In this document: piece after piece, positions 52,768 to 62,697 of the stretch
How the letters are laid out: every line of letters begins with the position of its first letter
Position numbering within the stretch: the first letter of the stretch is position 1
Source of the DNA: Sporocytophaga sp.
GTDB taxonomy: Bacteria > Bacteroidota > Bacteroidia > Cytophagales > Cytophagaceae
Assembly: GCF_017745095.1 (NCBI RefSeq)
Contig: NZ_JAGHZZ010000002.1
Location: 372,001 to 436,000, forward strand
DNA length: 64,000 bases
Direction of reading: 5' to 3'
Made by a program: the position numbers and the translations under genes
The notes under the pieces: model-generated
Told to the model about the DNA's origin: nothing
Database searches by the model: none
Seen by the model: only the letters and a program-made list of their open reading frames with translations

Positions 52768-53376
52768 TCAAAATAAGTTCAATTGAGAATCGGCGCTTGA
52801 TTTATCAAGTTTAAAAGAAAGTCTGTGAAATGGAGATAATCCATTCAGGAAAATTGCTTCTCTGTGTTTCGGAGTTCCATATCCCATATTGTTTTCCCAA
52901 TCATAAACAGGAAATTTTGAAGCAAGTTTAACCATAAGATCATCACGATAGGTTTTAGCCAGCACCGAAGCAGCAGCGATGCTCAGATATTTTGCATCTC
53001 CTTCAACTATACAGTGGTGACTGGTTTTTTTGTAGGGCTTAAACCTATTGCCATCAATCAGAAGAAGCTCAGGCTTGGTTTTAAGTTTTCCAATAGCCTT
53101 GTGCATGGCAAGAAATGAAGCATTCAGAATATTGATTTCATCAATGACAGTATGTGAAACTTCAGCTATTGCCCAAGAAATTGCATCACGTTTTATTTCT
53201 TCGCGCAAAAGCTCCCTTTGCTTTTTAGAAAGCTGTTTAGAATCATTGAGTACAGGATGATGGTAATCTTTAGGCAAAATTACGCTGGCAGCAACAACGG
53301 GCCCGGCAAGGCAGCCTCTTCCCGCTTCATCAACCCCTGCTTCCACTAAGTCTTCAGTATGGTAGGATTTCAGCAT
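52768..53376 (-). CDS. rnhB: Ribonuclease HII
   Basis: This 202-residue endonuclease cuts the RNA strand of DNA-RNA hybrids and single ribonucleotides in DNA. The metal-binding carboxylates are visible in [15 protein letters not shown] (first Asp-Glu), LLIDGN, and the [19 protein letters not shown] region. I take the ATG at 53376 (MLKSYHTED). A TTG three codons earlier is in frame. It is divergent from the Nudix gene. Confidence 0.95.
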   Translation of the reverse strand: MLKSYHTEDLVEAGVDEAGRGCLAGPVVAASVILPKDYHHPVLNDSKQLSKKQRELLREEIKRDAISWAIAEVSHTVIDEINILNASFLAMHKAIGKLKTKPELLLIDGNRFKPYKKTSHHCIVEGDAKYLSIAAASVLAKTYRDDLMVKLASKFPVYDWENNMGYGTPKHREAIFLNGLSPFHRLSFKLDKSSADSQLNLF

Positions 53377-53446
53377 CAATAACAAATTGCTATTATAAAT
53401 GTAAGGAATAATAATGACTCTCTGAAATCCTTCTTTTAATTATATT

Positions 53447-54031
53447 ATGCTAAATTTATCCACAAATACAAATTCAGAACATATGGAACTAACTCAAAAC
53501 CCGTGGAAAACAGTTTCTTCCAGGCCTATTTATGACAATCCATGGATTTCTGTCCGAGAAGATCAGGTAATTAATCCAAAAGGAGGAAATGGTATTTACG
53601 GGGTAGTAACTTTTAAGAATATAGCCATCGGAATTATCCCGGTGGATGATGAGGGTTATACCTACCTTGTAGGTCAATTTAGATATACACTAAACGAATA
53701 CTCCTGGGAAATTCCTGAAGGAGGCGGACCAATAGGCATTGACCCGCTTGATTCTGCAAAAAGAGAACTCAAAGAAGAAACAGGTTTTACCGCTGATAAA
53801 TGGACAAATATCTGCACTATCCATACTTCAAATAGTGTCACATCTGAAGTTGGATATTTATATCTTGCTCAAGGTCTGAAAGATGGGGAAAGTGAGCCTG
53901 AAGATACTGAAGAATTGCAGGTAAAGAGGGTTCACCTGAAAGACGCAGTGGAAATGGTGATGAACAATGAAATTACTGACAGCTTAAGTATAGCAGGTAT
54001 TTTAAAGGCGGCAAGAATTTTGAATATCTGA
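53447..54031 (+). CDS. Nudix hydrolase, ADP-sugar pyrophosphatase-like
   Basis: This 194-residue enzyme hydrolyses a nucleoside diphosphate linked to another group. The Nudix box is recognisable as SAKRELKEETGF with the REUxEExG core, preceded by IPEGGGP, but the first glutamate of the 23-residue box is replaced by Ile (GIDPLDSAKREL). This may affect metal binding. Members with this arrangement often process ADP-ribose. A second ATG at 53483 (MELTQNPWK) is closer to the usual family start and may be the real one. Confidence 0.88.
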   Translation: MLNLSTNTNSEHMELTQNPWKTVSSRPIYDNPWISVREDQVINPKGGNGIYGVVTFKNIAIGIIPVDDEGYTYLVGQFRYTLNEYSWEIPEGGGPIGIDPLDSAKRELKEETGFTADKWTNICTIHTSNSVTSEVGYLYLAQGLKDGESEPEDTEELQVKRVHLKDAVEMVMNNEITDSLSIAGILKAARILNI

Positions 54032-54060
54032 AGAAAATTCTGAATGAGTCTACTCAAATA

Positions 54061-54098
54061 AAAAAGGCTGATTCTATGTAGGAATCAGCCTTTTTTTT
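54061..54098. terminator. Bidirectional terminator between Nudix and LysM genes
   Basis: A 14-bp stem AAAAAGGCTGATTC (54061-54074) with GAATCAGCCTTTTT (54082-54095) has a 7-nt loop, A-run on the left and T-run on the right. Confidence 0.92.
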
Positions 54099-54115
54099 AT
54101 TTTCTTACCATTACT

Positions 54116-55555
54116 TTATTTCTGATCCGGAGCAGGAAGTTCGGATAATATTCTCTCTGCTATTTTAGGGCAATTATCTGCTACGATTTGGTAGACGTAG
54201 TTAGAATTGGAATTATAGTGTGTCTTAAATTTGTTTCCAGCAACTTGCTTTCCTTCACTGTCATATATAGAGAAATGAGTGGTAAAACTTCTCTCGAAAT
54301 TTAAAGCAGCCCTGTCCAAACAATGCTCGTAGTCTGTTTTAACCTCAAACTGATTAATAAAGACATAATAGTCTACACTGTATTTGGAGTTAAAGTAATC
54401 AAAGAAATCCTGAGGATTTTTGATCTTTACTCCGAAATAGCTTCCATAGTCTTCAGGCACATCGTATTTTTTCTCATTTTGGGGAATCAGCTTTTCTTTC
54501 TGTTTCTCGATCCAGTTCTTAGTTGATTTTGCTTTTGCTTCTTTTACTTCCTGCTGTTGAACGTTAACAGTCGTAACAGATTCCTGGTATGCATAGCTCA
54601 CTGAGCTATAGATTTTATTTAAATCACCTATTGAATCTTTGGCTTTCCCGCCTACCAGGTATATCATTTCATACCCCGGCTTATCTAATAAAGCATTTAA
54701 TCTTCTTCTGAATACCTGACGTACTTTTGTGCGTGGCATATTAGACTTTGCTGCAATTTCATCGTCTGCATCACTGAAATACAAATAAGGGTCAAATGGA
54801 ATGACAAGGATTTGCTTCATCTCCGGATCATATCTGTATTGTTCAGGAGCACTGGTTGGCCAAGCTGTAGCTGCATTATTTGACTGTTCGTTTGTGCTGG
54901 CAGCCATGGGTTGTGGCTTGGCAGATTTTTCTGCTGGAGTAGTTTTTTCTGCAACAGCAATTTGTTTTACAGGTTCTTTTGTTTCTGCAGCAGGAGCAGG
55001 CTTTGCAGACTGAGCATTAGTCGTGTTCACTGTAGGTGTAGTTTTAGGCTGCTCTGTAGTTATGCTTTGCTTCACAGGTTCCGACTTAGGAGTTGCATTA
55101 TGGGCAATCGTCGATGAAGCATTTTGCTGACTTTTATAACCTACAACAATCTCCTGACCGGCTTTAAGTTCCATGCCATTCCATTTCAGAAGGTCATTCA
55201 TGGGGATGTTATATTTTTTGGAAATCCCGAATAACGTTTCACCAGCTGCCACTTTATGTACTATAGCATCTTCACTTTTTCTAATCTGTTGAACAATCTC
55301 AGGGTTATAAGGAATATTAATGATTTGACCGACTTTCAAACCATTTTCCAACTGAGGATTGATTTCCATCAGATCATTAACCGAAACACCATATTTTGTA
55401 GAAATACCATATATAGTTTCGCCCGGAGAGACCAGATATTTTACATGGAGCTTGTCGTCTATTTTGACGACTCCAAGAGAATCAAGCGGGGATGAAAAAA
55501 CAGGAGTATTTCCCAACAAGAACAACAGGCAAACCTGAAAAAACCTTTTAGTCAT
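54116..55555 (-). CDS. LysM-domain secreted protein
   Basis: This protein of about 479 residues has a signal peptide (MTKRFFQVCLLFLLGNTPVFSS) and two LysM peptidoglycan-binding motifs: KYLVSPGETIYGISTKYGVSVNDLM and HKVAAGETLFGISKKYNIPMNDLL. A low-complexity linker rich in Thr, Pro, Ala and Lys follows (about 150-260), then a C-terminal domain of about 220 residues I do not recognise, containing QILVIPFDPYLYFSDADDEI. I use the ATG at 55555; an in-frame ATG 18 codons upstream would hide the signal peptide. It sits downstream of rseP in the same direction (17 nt). Confidence 0.88.
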   Translation of the reverse strand: MTKRFFQVCLLFLLGNTPVFSSPLDSLGVVKIDDKLHVKYLVSPGETIYGISTKYGVSVNDLMEINPQLENGLKVGQIINIPYNPEIVQQIRKSEDAIVHKVAAGETLFGISKKYNIPMNDLLKWNGMELKAGQEIVVGYKSQQNASSTIAHNATPKSEPVKQSITTEQPKTTPTVNTTNAQSAKPAPAAETKEPVKQIAVAEKTTPAEKSAKPQPMAASTNEQSNNAATAWPTSAPEQYRYDPEMKQILVIPFDPYLYFSDADDEIAAKSNMPRTKVRQVFRRRLNALLDKPGYEMIYLVGGKAKDSIGDLNKIYSSVSYAYQESVTTVNVQQQEVKEAKAKSTKNWIEKQKEKLIPQNEKKYDVPEDYGSYFGVKIKNPQDFFDYFNSKYSVDYYVFINQFEVKTDYEHCLDRAALNFERSFTTHFSIYDSEGKQVAGNKFKTHYNSNSNYVYQIVADNCPKIAERILSELPAPDQK

Positions 55556-55571
55556 ACTGGCTAAGTAAAAT

Positions 55572-56894
55572 TTATTGAAACTTTTTAAATATGTCATTGC
55601 CAAAGGCAAATACCATTAAAGACAATAGAATGACCATTCCCACTTTCTGAGCCACTTCAAGAAATTTGTCTGATGGCTTTCTACCTGAAACTATTTCATA
55701 AGTAAGAAACATTACGTGTCCCCCGTCCAATGCAGGTATTGGAAGGAAATTCATAAATGCTAGGACCATAGAAAGTAAACCTGTCATAAACCAGAATCTC
55801 TGCCAGATCCATTGACTTCCAAATTTCGAAGCAATACCAATCGGGCCGCTAACAGATTTGCTTAAAGGAACTTCTCTTTTAAATATCTTCCCAAAACCTC
55901 TCACAGTATTGGTAATTACTGCAAAAGCTTCAGTTGTGCCTTTAGGAATAGACTGCATAAAAGTATAATAGTCAGTTTTGGTCTCCAGAAGCATTTTAGG
56001 CTGGAATCCGATCTTTCCTTCTTTTGATACTTCTGGTTTTAAAGTCAATAACTTTCCATCTCTTTCCACAACAACTTCAGCCCTTTTATTCTTCAATGTT
56101 TCCAATTTGGCTGTCAACTCATGAAAATATCTTATTGAATCTCCATTAATAGAAATGATCTTGTCATTTGGCTTAAGGCCAGCCTTTGCAGCATTAGATC
56201 CGTCTTCAACGGCTTCTACACCGAATGGAGTGATCGCTGAAATGAAATTGTTTTTATCTTCTGAAAGTTTGCCGGCAATATTGCTTGGTATTTTAATAGT
56301 AACTAAAGAATCGCCTCTTTTTACGGTATAAAAGTTATTGTCGGTTAAAAAAACATCTGCATTGATAACATCTTCAGGAAATTTTTCATAAGGTTTTCCA
56401 TTAACATTGATGATTTTATCACCTGTTTTTAATCCGATCTCGCGGCCTAATTCATGAGCAACTATACCATTTTTGTTGATTTCAGAAGCAGGAAAATATT
56501 CTGAACCATATACATATGTAGCTACAATGAAAATAATTATACCAACAACAACATTGACAATGATTCCACCCATCATCACGATTAATCTTTGCCAGGCTGG
56601 CTTAGCTCTAAATTCGTAAGGTTTTGGTTCTTCCGATAGCTCTTTTGTATCAAGCGACTCATCGACCATCCCGGAGATTTTTACAAAACCACCTAGCGGT
56701 ACTGCTCCAAAAGAATATTCTGTTTCACCTTTTTTAAATCCGAAAATTTTTGGAGGAAAACCAATCGAAAATTTTTCGACACGCATTCCGAAATATTTAG
56801 CAGCAAACATGTGCCCTGCTTCGTGAACTCCCACCAAAATAGAAAGTGCCAGCAAAAGCTGACCAACCATAATTAAAATGCCTAATACATCCAT
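55572..56894 (-). CDS. rseP: RIP metalloprotease RseP
   Basis: This 440-residue intramembrane zinc protease has HEAGH (H24-H28) in the first helix, two PDZ domains (about 120-200 and 205-290), and the second zinc motif in PALDGGHVMF near the C-terminus, with several membrane helices. It cleaves anti-sigma factors and signal-peptide remnants within the membrane. Together with dxr (same strand, 58 nt upstream) it forms the usual Bacteroidota dxr-rseP arrangement. Confidence 0.95.
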   Translation of the reverse strand: MDVLGILIMVGQLLLALSILVGVHEAGHMFAAKYFGMRVEKFSIGFPPKIFGFKKGETEYSFGAVPLGGFVKISGMVDESLDTKELSEEPKPYEFRAKPAWQRLIVMMGGIIVNVVVGIIIFIVATYVYGSEYFPASEINKNGIVAHELGREIGLKTGDKIINVNGKPYEKFPEDVINADVFLTDNNFYTVKRGDSLVTIKIPSNIAGKLSEDKNNFISAITPFGVEAVEDGSNAAKAGLKPNDKIISINGDSIRYFHELTAKLETLKNKRAEVVVERDGKLLTLKPEVSKEGKIGFQPKMLLETKTDYYTFMQSIPKGTTEAFAVITNTVRGFGKIFKREVPLSKSVSGPIGIASKFGSQWIWQRFWFMTGLLSMVLAFMNFLPIPALDGGHVMFLTYEIVSGRKPSDKFLEVAQKVGMVILLSLMVFAFGNDIFKKFQ

Positions 56895-56952
56895 TATCTC
56901 TAAGTTCCTTTAAACAATAGTAATCAATAAATATGAAAAATATAAGTAAAAT

Positions 56953-58119
56953 TTATACTTTATAAAGCTTTCTTTTAGCAAGCTGTCTGGTTTCAAGATC
57001 AGTCTGTACAAAATCTTCATAGGTAGGCCTGCAAATAAATGGAATACTGGCCATACAATCTTCTACAACATCAGGAATATCCAGGAAGTTTATTTTATCT
57101 GCCAAAAATTCCTGAACTGCAATTTCATTAGCAGCATTCAAAATACAAGCCATATTGCCTCCTTTTTCCATTGCTTCATAAGCTAGCTTTAAATTTTTGA
57201 ATGTGTCCATGTCTGGCTTTTCAAAAGTCAGAGTAGGGTAATCAAGAAAATTGAATCTTGGAAAATCTGAAGAGAGTCGTTCTGGATAAGCAAGTGCATA
57301 TTGAATCGGCAATTTCATATCTGGCAGTCCCATCTGGGCCTTCATAGAGCCGTCATTAAACTGAACAAGAGAATGAATGATAGACTGAGGGTGCACAATT
57401 ACTTCAATTTGTGAAGCTTCTAGACCAAACAGCCACTTTGCTTCAATCACCTCCAGCCCTTTATTCATCAATGAGGCAGAGTCTATAGTTATTTTTGCTC
57501 CCATGCTCCAATTAGGGTGCTTTAAGGCATCTTGTCTGGTCACATTTTTAAGAAAATCCAATGATTTTCCGCGAAATGGTCCTCCTGAAGCTGTGAGAAT
57601 TATCTTTTCGATTTTTGTATATTCCTCTCCAGCGAGACATTGAAAAATAGCTGAATGTTCTGAATCAACGGGATAGATATTTACCTTACTTATCTTAGCA
57701 GCATGTGTAACTAACTCACCGGCAACTACAAGAGTTTCTTTGTTTGCCAATGCTATGTCTTTTCCAGCAGCAATTGCCTTCAATGTCGGTAATAAGCCTG
57801 AGTATCCCACCATCGCTGTTAATACCAGGTCTATTCTTTCAGACTGGACCACATCAGCAAGTGCGTCTTTACCGCAATATACCTTGATATTCGAAGGTTC
57901 CAGGGCAGATTTCACTTTTTGGAAATGTTCTGCATTCCCAATTACTATCGTTTCAGGTAAAAATTCAAGCCCCTGACGTATAAGTAATTCTGCATTATTT
58001 TCTGCAGAAAGAACATCTATTTTAAATTTATCATGATGGGCTCTGACAACATCCAGAGCTTGTGTTCCGATAGAACCTGTGGATCCTAATATTGCAATAT
58101 GCTTTTTTAAAATACCCAT
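56953..58119 (-). CDS. dxr: 1-deoxy-D-xylulose 5-phosphate reductoisomerase
   Basis: This 388-residue enzyme catalyses the first committed step of the MEP isoprenoid pathway. The NADPH site GSTGSIGTQALDVV is at about 12-25. The catalytic/metal region carries NKETLVVAGELV, PVDSEHSAIFQC and SGGPFRG, and the C-terminal helical domain is complete. The GH3-like gene ends 15 nt upstream. Confidence 0.97.
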   Translation of the reverse strand: MGILKKHIAILGSTGSIGTQALDVVRAHHDKFKIDVLSAENNAELLIRQGLEFLPETIVIGNAEHFQKVKSALEPSNIKVYCGKDALADVVQSERIDLVLTAMVGYSGLLPTLKAIAAGKDIALANKETLVVAGELVTHAAKISKVNIYPVDSEHSAIFQCLAGEEYTKIEKIILTASGGPFRGKSLDFLKNVTRQDALKHPNWSMGAKITIDSASLMNKGLEVIEAKWLFGLEASQIEVIVHPQSIIHSLVQFNDGSMKAQMGLPDMKLPIQYALAYPERLSSDFPRFNFLDYPTLTFEKPDMDTFKNLKLAYEAMEKGGNMACILNAANEIAVQEFLADKINFLDIPDVVEDCMASIPFICRPTYEDFVQTDLETRQLAKRKLYKV

Positions 58120-58133
58120 GAAATCTGTAAAAT

Positions 58134-59633
58134 TTACACTTGCTTAAATTGTTCTATCTGGTCTGCAATCTTGCGATCATTAGCCAGTCTTGGAAGTTTG
58201 TTTTGACCACCAAGCTTTCCTATTGATTTCATGTAATCTATAAATGCACCTTTTTTCATTGGAGTGATTTCCAGTTTTCTTAAAATATTTCCGGAAATCA
58301 AATCGTCATAGTATGTGTTTAGCCTAACCATCTCAGCATCCAGGTCTTCTCTGAAAGCATTGATATCGTTAGGATATTTATTAAATTCTATAAACCATTG
58401 ATGATATGGAAGCCCTTCTTTTGGAGTTACCTGGGGCGCTACTGTAAACTCTATAACCTCTGTTTCTGGATGTTTCGAGACAGCAAATTTTAATGCTTTT
58501 TCAACTTCCTCTCCTATCACATGTTCTCCAAATGCAGAAATGAAATGTTTAATCCTGCCGGTGACAACGATTCTGTATGGATCTTTGGAAACGAATTTAA
58601 TCATATCTCCGATTGAGTACCCCCACAGACCTGCATTTGTATTCATTATCAATGCATAATTAACGCCCAACTGCACTTCATCAATATTTAATCTGGTAGG
58701 ATTTTCATTAAAATACTCATCTGCCGGAATAAATTCATAGAAAATACCGCTGTTAAGCAATAACAAAAGCTGATTGCTATCTTGTTGGTCCTGAAAAGCG
58801 ATAAAGCCTTCAGATGCAGGATAAGTCTCTATAGAATCTATCTTTTTCCCAATTGATTCAAATAATTTGGCTTTGTATGGTTCAAAATTAACACCACCAT
58901 AAACAAACAAAGAAAAATCAGGGAATACGTCTTTGATTTTCTTACCTGTTTTAGCAGTAATACGATCAAAATACATTTGCACCCATGGTGGAATACCCGA
59001 GATAAGAGTCATTCTCTGATCTATGGTTTCTTCAATGATTGTATCAAGCTTTTCTTCCCAATCTTCGATGCAGTTAGTTTCATAACTGGGTTTTTGATTG
59101 GTTCTCAGGTAGCCAGGAACATGATGATTCACAATACCAGAAAGTCTGCCTACATGGATGCCGTTTTTCATTTCCATTTCAGGACTTCCGGAAAGGAAAA
59201 TTAATTTTCCATCAAGAAAAAGTGATTTACCTGTATTGTAAACATAGTTTAACAAAGCATCTCTTGCTCCGCTGATATGATAAGGAATGGATTCTTTGCT
59301 GATTGGGATGTATTTAATACCACTGGTAGTGCCGGAGGTTTTGGCGAAATAAAGAGGTTTGCCCGGCCAAAGTATATCCGGCTCTCCATCTACAACCTTC
59401 TCAATATAAGACTTTAACTCCTCATAATCTCTTACAGGTACCCTTTTTTTAAAGTCCTCATAAGATTTTATTGCAGCAAAATCATGGTCTTTACCAAATG
59501 CAGTATGTTTTGCGTTATCGATTAGGTATTTAAAGACTTTCTGCTGAGTTCCTGACGGATCGGATGCCCACTTTTTTTGTTTTGATACTACAAAATTAGC
59601 GAATGGCTTACTTAATATTGCTCTGATTCCCAT
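58134..59633 (-). CDS. GH3 auxin-responsive promoter family protein
   Basis: This 499-residue protein belongs to the bacterial branch of the GH3 acyl-acid-amido synthetase family (PF03321). Typical motifs are YFAKTSGTTSGIKYIPIS (ATP loop), the YPASEGFIAFQ block and the RIVVTGRIKHFISAFGEHVIGEEVE hinge. In plants the family conjugates acyl acids to amino acids via an adenylate. The bacterial role is unknown, and a common Bacteroidota context is next to dxr/rseP, as here. Confidence 0.92.
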   Translation of the reverse strand: MGIRAILSKPFANFVVSKQKKWASDPSGTQQKVFKYLIDNAKHTAFGKDHDFAAIKSYEDFKKRVPVRDYEELKSYIEKVVDGEPDILWPGKPLYFAKTSGTTSGIKYIPISKESIPYHISGARDALLNYVYNTGKSLFLDGKLIFLSGSPEMEMKNGIHVGRLSGIVNHHVPGYLRTNQKPSYETNCIEDWEEKLDTIIEETIDQRMTLISGIPPWVQMYFDRITAKTGKKIKDVFPDFSLFVYGGVNFEPYKAKLFESIGKKIDSIETYPASEGFIAFQDQQDSNQLLLLLNSGIFYEFIPADEYFNENPTRLNIDEVQLGVNYALIMNTNAGLWGYSIGDMIKFVSKDPYRIVVTGRIKHFISAFGEHVIGEEVEKALKFAVSKHPETEVIEFTVAPQVTPKEGLPYHQWFIEFNKYPNDINAFREDLDAEMVRLNTYYDDLISGNILRKLEITPMKKGAFIDYMKSIGKLGGQNKLPRLANDRKIADQIEQFKQV

Positions 59634-59646
59634 ATACGTGTCTCTA

Positions 59647-59654
59647 CAAATTTA
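59647..59654 (-). promoter_or_regulatory. -7 box (TAAATTTG) of the GH3-dxr-rseP run
   Basis: The minus-strand TAAATTTG ends about 13 nt before the GH3-like ATG (59633), which fits a short leader. No -33 TTG at the standard spacing was found. Confidence 0.4.
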
Positions 59655-59772
59655 ATAAATAAGAGCAATTATCCTTGTTAAATATTCCTATGTTCCAATT
59701 TTAGAAGAAACTTCTTCAAAAAATTGCAGGAATTTTATAATTTTTCGGTCCTAGTTGCGTCAGTTTATTATT

Positions 59773-61182
59773 ATGAAAAAGTTTATACCAATAATTTTTA
59801 TTGGGTTCGCTTCGGGCTTAGCGGGCTCATATACTTTCGGATTGTTTCAGGAGAATGAACCCATTATTGTTCAAGCCTCTAATCCAGCAAATAATGTTTT
59901 TGCCAACTACAAATCTCAGGAAACTATAAATATGACCGGAGATTTTGTAGCAGCTTCTGCGCAAAGTACCCCTTCTGTGGTATTTATTCAAACGGTGGGA
60001 ACTAGTACCCAAACCTCCTGGTTTGACTGGTACTTCAATGGTAATAGTCAGGTTGCCAGCTCCGGTTCGGGAGTGATCTTTTCTGACAACGGTTATATCA
60101 TTACCAACAATCATGTCATTGAAAAGGCTGATAAAATTGAAGTAATTCATGAACGAAAAACTTATCAGGCAAAAGTGGTTGGTACCGATCCAAGTACAGA
60201 TCTGGCGATTCTTAAAGTAGAAGCAGAAGGACTTCCGGCAGTTAAAATTGGTAATTCTAAAAATCTTCAAATTGGAGAATGGGTACTCGCTGTGGGAAAT
60301 CCATTTAATCTGACTTCCACAGTAACTGCGGGAATCGTAAGTGCGAAAGCTAGAAATATTAATGTAGTGAACAGCCAGTTTCCTCTGGAATCTTTTATAC
60401 AGACTGATGCAGCTATTAATCCGGGTAATAGTGGTGGAGCACTTGTAAACTCAAGAGGTGAATTGGTAGGAATAAATACAGCCATACTTTCTAAGACTGG
60501 TTCTTATACAGGATATGGATTTGCAGTTCCTGTTGATATTGTGGTTAAAGTGGTAAAGGATCTTATAAAATATGGATGTGTCCAAAAAGCTTTTATAGGA
60601 GCAGAAGTTTCTGAAGTCAATACCTCTGTGGCAGACAAGTATCATTTAAAAGATTTGTCTGGAGTAATTGTAACCTATCTTCAAAAGGAAGGTGCTGCTG
60701 AAAAAATTGGTTTAAAAAAAGGTGATATTATTTTAAAACTGAATGATGTTCCAGTCAATACCAGAAGTGAATTTGAAGAATTGCTTGCATACCATAATCC
60801 GGGAGACAAAATAAAGATTACTTTTAAAAGTGACTCTAAACAGGCTGATGAATTTGTAACACTTACCAACCGGGAAGGAACTACAGGGATGCTGGTAAAA
60901 CAAGTTACCATTTCTCAGAACCTAGGAGCTTCATTTGAGACTGTTTCAAAAGTTGAAAGAGACAAGCTTGGTATCGCAAACGGAGTTAAGATATCCGGAA
61001 TTAAAAATGGGCTCATTGCAAGAATGGGATTACCTGAAGGTTTTATCATCACTTCTATCAACAAGGTTGCGATCAATTCTCCTGAAGAGTTGATTGAAAT
61101 ATTAGAAAAGATAAAAGGAAGGGTTATGATTGAAGGGTTATCCTCAAATGGTGCAAAAAGCTACTATAACTTTTACTTTTAA
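59773..61182 (+). CDS. DegP/HtrA-type periplasmic serine protease
   Basis: This 469-residue trypsin-like protease has an N-terminal signal/anchor, a protease domain and two PDZ domains (about 270-360 and 375-465). The catalytic triad is visible: His in ITNNHVIEKAD (H114), Asp in STDLAILKVE (D143) and Ser in NPGNSGGALVN (S220). It degrades or holds misfolded envelope proteins. I start at the ATG (59773) because MKKFIPIIFIGFASG is a classical signal; a TTG at 59755 would add six residues. It is monocistronic with a strong terminator. Confidence 0.95.
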   Translation: MKKFIPIIFIGFASGLAGSYTFGLFQENEPIIVQASNPANNVFANYKSQETINMTGDFVAASAQSTPSVVFIQTVGTSTQTSWFDWYFNGNSQVASSGSGVIFSDNGYIITNNHVIEKADKIEVIHERKTYQAKVVGTDPSTDLAILKVEAEGLPAVKIGNSKNLQIGEWVLAVGNPFNLTSTVTAGIVSAKARNINVVNSQFPLESFIQTDAAINPGNSGGALVNSRGELVGINTAILSKTGSYTGYGFAVPVDIVVKVVKDLIKYGCVQKAFIGAEVSEVNTSVADKYHLKDLSGVIVTYLQKEGAAEKIGLKKGDIILKLNDVPVNTRSEFEELLAYHNPGDKIKITFKSDSKQADEFVTLTNREGTTGMLVKQVTISQNLGASFETVSKVERDKLGIANGVKISGIKNGLIARMGLPEGFIITSINKVAINSPEELIEILEKIKGRVMIEGLSSNGAKSYYNFYF

Positions 61183-61205
61183 ACAGGTAGAATAAGTTAA
61201 TTAAT

Positions 61206-61239
61206 AAAAAAGCTGATGACAACTTCATCAGCTTTTTTT
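61206..61239. terminator. Bidirectional terminator after the DegP-type gene
   Basis: AAAAAAGCTGATGA-type arm (61206-61219) pairs with TCATCAGCTTTTTT (61225-61238) around a 5-nt loop, with T-run and A-run on either side. Confidence 0.92.
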
Positions 61240-61268
61240 ATCTTAAAAATAAATAAATGCTAGCCCTG

Positions 61269-62039
61269 TCAAAATGCATACGAAACTCCCATTTCAGCTG
61301 AGAATAGATTTCTTTGTTGAATATATGGTGTTTTACTTTTTGTTACTGTAGTAATATTGCCCCTGTATCCTGGCTCAACAATGAGCTGCAGCCTTTCTGA
61401 AAGATTGTATCCAAAGCGTAATCCAACACCTAGGCTGAATACATAAGTTTTAAAATTATCAGTTTTTATAGGAATTACAGATTTAAAATTTTTTGTTGAA
61501 ATAATTTTACCTTCTGCTTCCATTAATCTGCTAACAATTCCATATCCTTGAATGATACAGCTCAGCTTTCCATTTCCGAGCTTATACCCTGCTGCCAGAG
61601 ATACATCCAGATAATTATAATGGTTTATCAGATCAAAATGGTCTAAAGAATCATTGGCAACAAATCCTTCACGTATTGAAGTAAACGCAAGTCCTGGAGT
61701 TATGTATATTTTTTTCTTTTTGAAAGTAAGATTCAGTCCAACCCTATAGCTGAGCAAAGGATCAATGGCTTTTTTTTGATTTGTCAGAAAATCCTTGCAG
61801 TCCTGACATACATCATAGTAACTCGTATAATATACTGGGGCTCCATAAACTGTTAAAAATCTTGAATTACCTTGTGGTTCATCAATATATACTTCTTTCC
61901 TGATAATATAATCTGCTTTCTTAATAATGACAGTATCAACTTCTTCTTCCGTGGAGAGATTAGTTGAATCTTTCTGAGCAAAAGATAATCCGGCAACAAA
62001 TAAAAATACAATAGAAATTAAAAATGACTTTATATACAT
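61269..62039 (-). CDS. Outer-membrane beta-barrel protein
   Basis: This 256-residue exported protein has a signal peptide (1-21, ending GLSFAQ). Alternating-residue strands follow, such as SYRVGLNLTFKKKKIYITPGLAF, KLSCIIQGYGIV, VFSLGVGLRFGYNL and a C-terminal FSAEMGVSYAF. The final Phe fits outer-membrane insertion. A CxxC (DVCQDCKDF, about residues 77-85) sits in the N-terminal region and is unusual. It is the third gene of the ECF sigma run; role unknown. Confidence 0.8.
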   Translation of the reverse strand: MYIKSFLISIVFLFVAGLSFAQKDSTNLSTEEEVDTVIIKKADYIIRKEVYIDEPQGNSRFLTVYGAPVYYTSYYDVCQDCKDFLTNQKKAIDPLLSYRVGLNLTFKKKKIYITPGLAFTSIREGFVANDSLDHFDLINHYNYLDVSLAAGYKLGNGKLSCIIQGYGIVSRLMEAEGKIISTKNFKSVIPIKTDNFKTYVFSLGVGLRFGYNLSERLQLIVEPGYRGNITTVTKSKTPYIQQRNLFSAEMGVSYAF

Positions 62040-62048
62040 GCCAATAGC

Positions 62049-62690
62049 TTAATACTTTCTTTTGGGTCTTCTTTTACTCAGCGTATCAATAACAACAATA
62101 GTATCCTGTTTAGTAATGTAAACTATTCTTTTATTCTTAACATTTTTTTTCTTTTGTTGCTCAGGCTGACTTAAATCAGTTAATGTAGGATTATCTATCT
62201 TTATTGATTGTTGCAATTTTTCCTTATTCCCCACTGTGTCCTGATTAATGCCTTGAGGAGTAATTGGATTTAAATTTTCGTTATTTTTATTTCCAGTTAA
62301 ATCTTTAGTTTTTATTACTGATTTAGACTTAACCTTTTCTTCTGATACTTTTTGTGATGCTAACGCTTTGTCTTCTTTAATTATTTGCTTTAATCCTGTT
62401 TTATCTTCTTTATGAAATGTCGGATATTCAATTATCCCTTTTTCTCCTGCAACAACTGTCTGAGTTTTAACATTTCTTCCAGATAGAGTATAAATCAATG
62501 ACAAAGCTGAAAATAAAAAACATAGAACAATCAGAGAACAATAATAGATATTGAAATTAACAAAAGAAAATCTGAAAAAATTTAACCTGGGAAGAGCTAG
62601 GTCTACTGCAGACCATTCATCTTCATCCGGCTGAATTTCATAATTTTCAAGCCCTTGTCTAAATATATTTTCTATACTACTTTTTTCCAT
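62049..62690 (-). CDS. Single-pass membrane protein next to ECF sigma factor (putative anti-sigma or sensor)
   Basis: This 213-residue protein has a cytosolic N-terminal segment (about 1-45, SSIENIFRQGLENYEIQPDEDEWSAV pattern), one membrane helix (about 48-70, YYCSLIVLCFLFSALSLIYTL) and a long polar, Lys/Ser-rich periplasmic tail without a folded domain I recognise. It follows the sigma gene by 8 nt and precedes the barrel gene by 10 nt. Position and topology fit an anti-sigma-like regulator, but no zinc HxxxCxxC anti-sigma motif is visible. Confidence 0.65.
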   Translation of the reverse strand: MEKSSIENIFRQGLENYEIQPDEDEWSAVDLALPRLNFFRFSFVNFNIYYCSLIVLCFLFSALSLIYTLSGRNVKTQTVVAGEKGIIEYPTFHKEDKTGLKQIIKEDKALASQKVSEEKVKSKSVIKTKDLTGNKNNENLNPITPQGINQDTVGNKEKLQQSIKIDNPTLTDLSQPEQQKKKNVKNKRIVYITKQDTIVVIDTLSKRRPKRKY

Positions 62691-62697
62691 TTCAAAT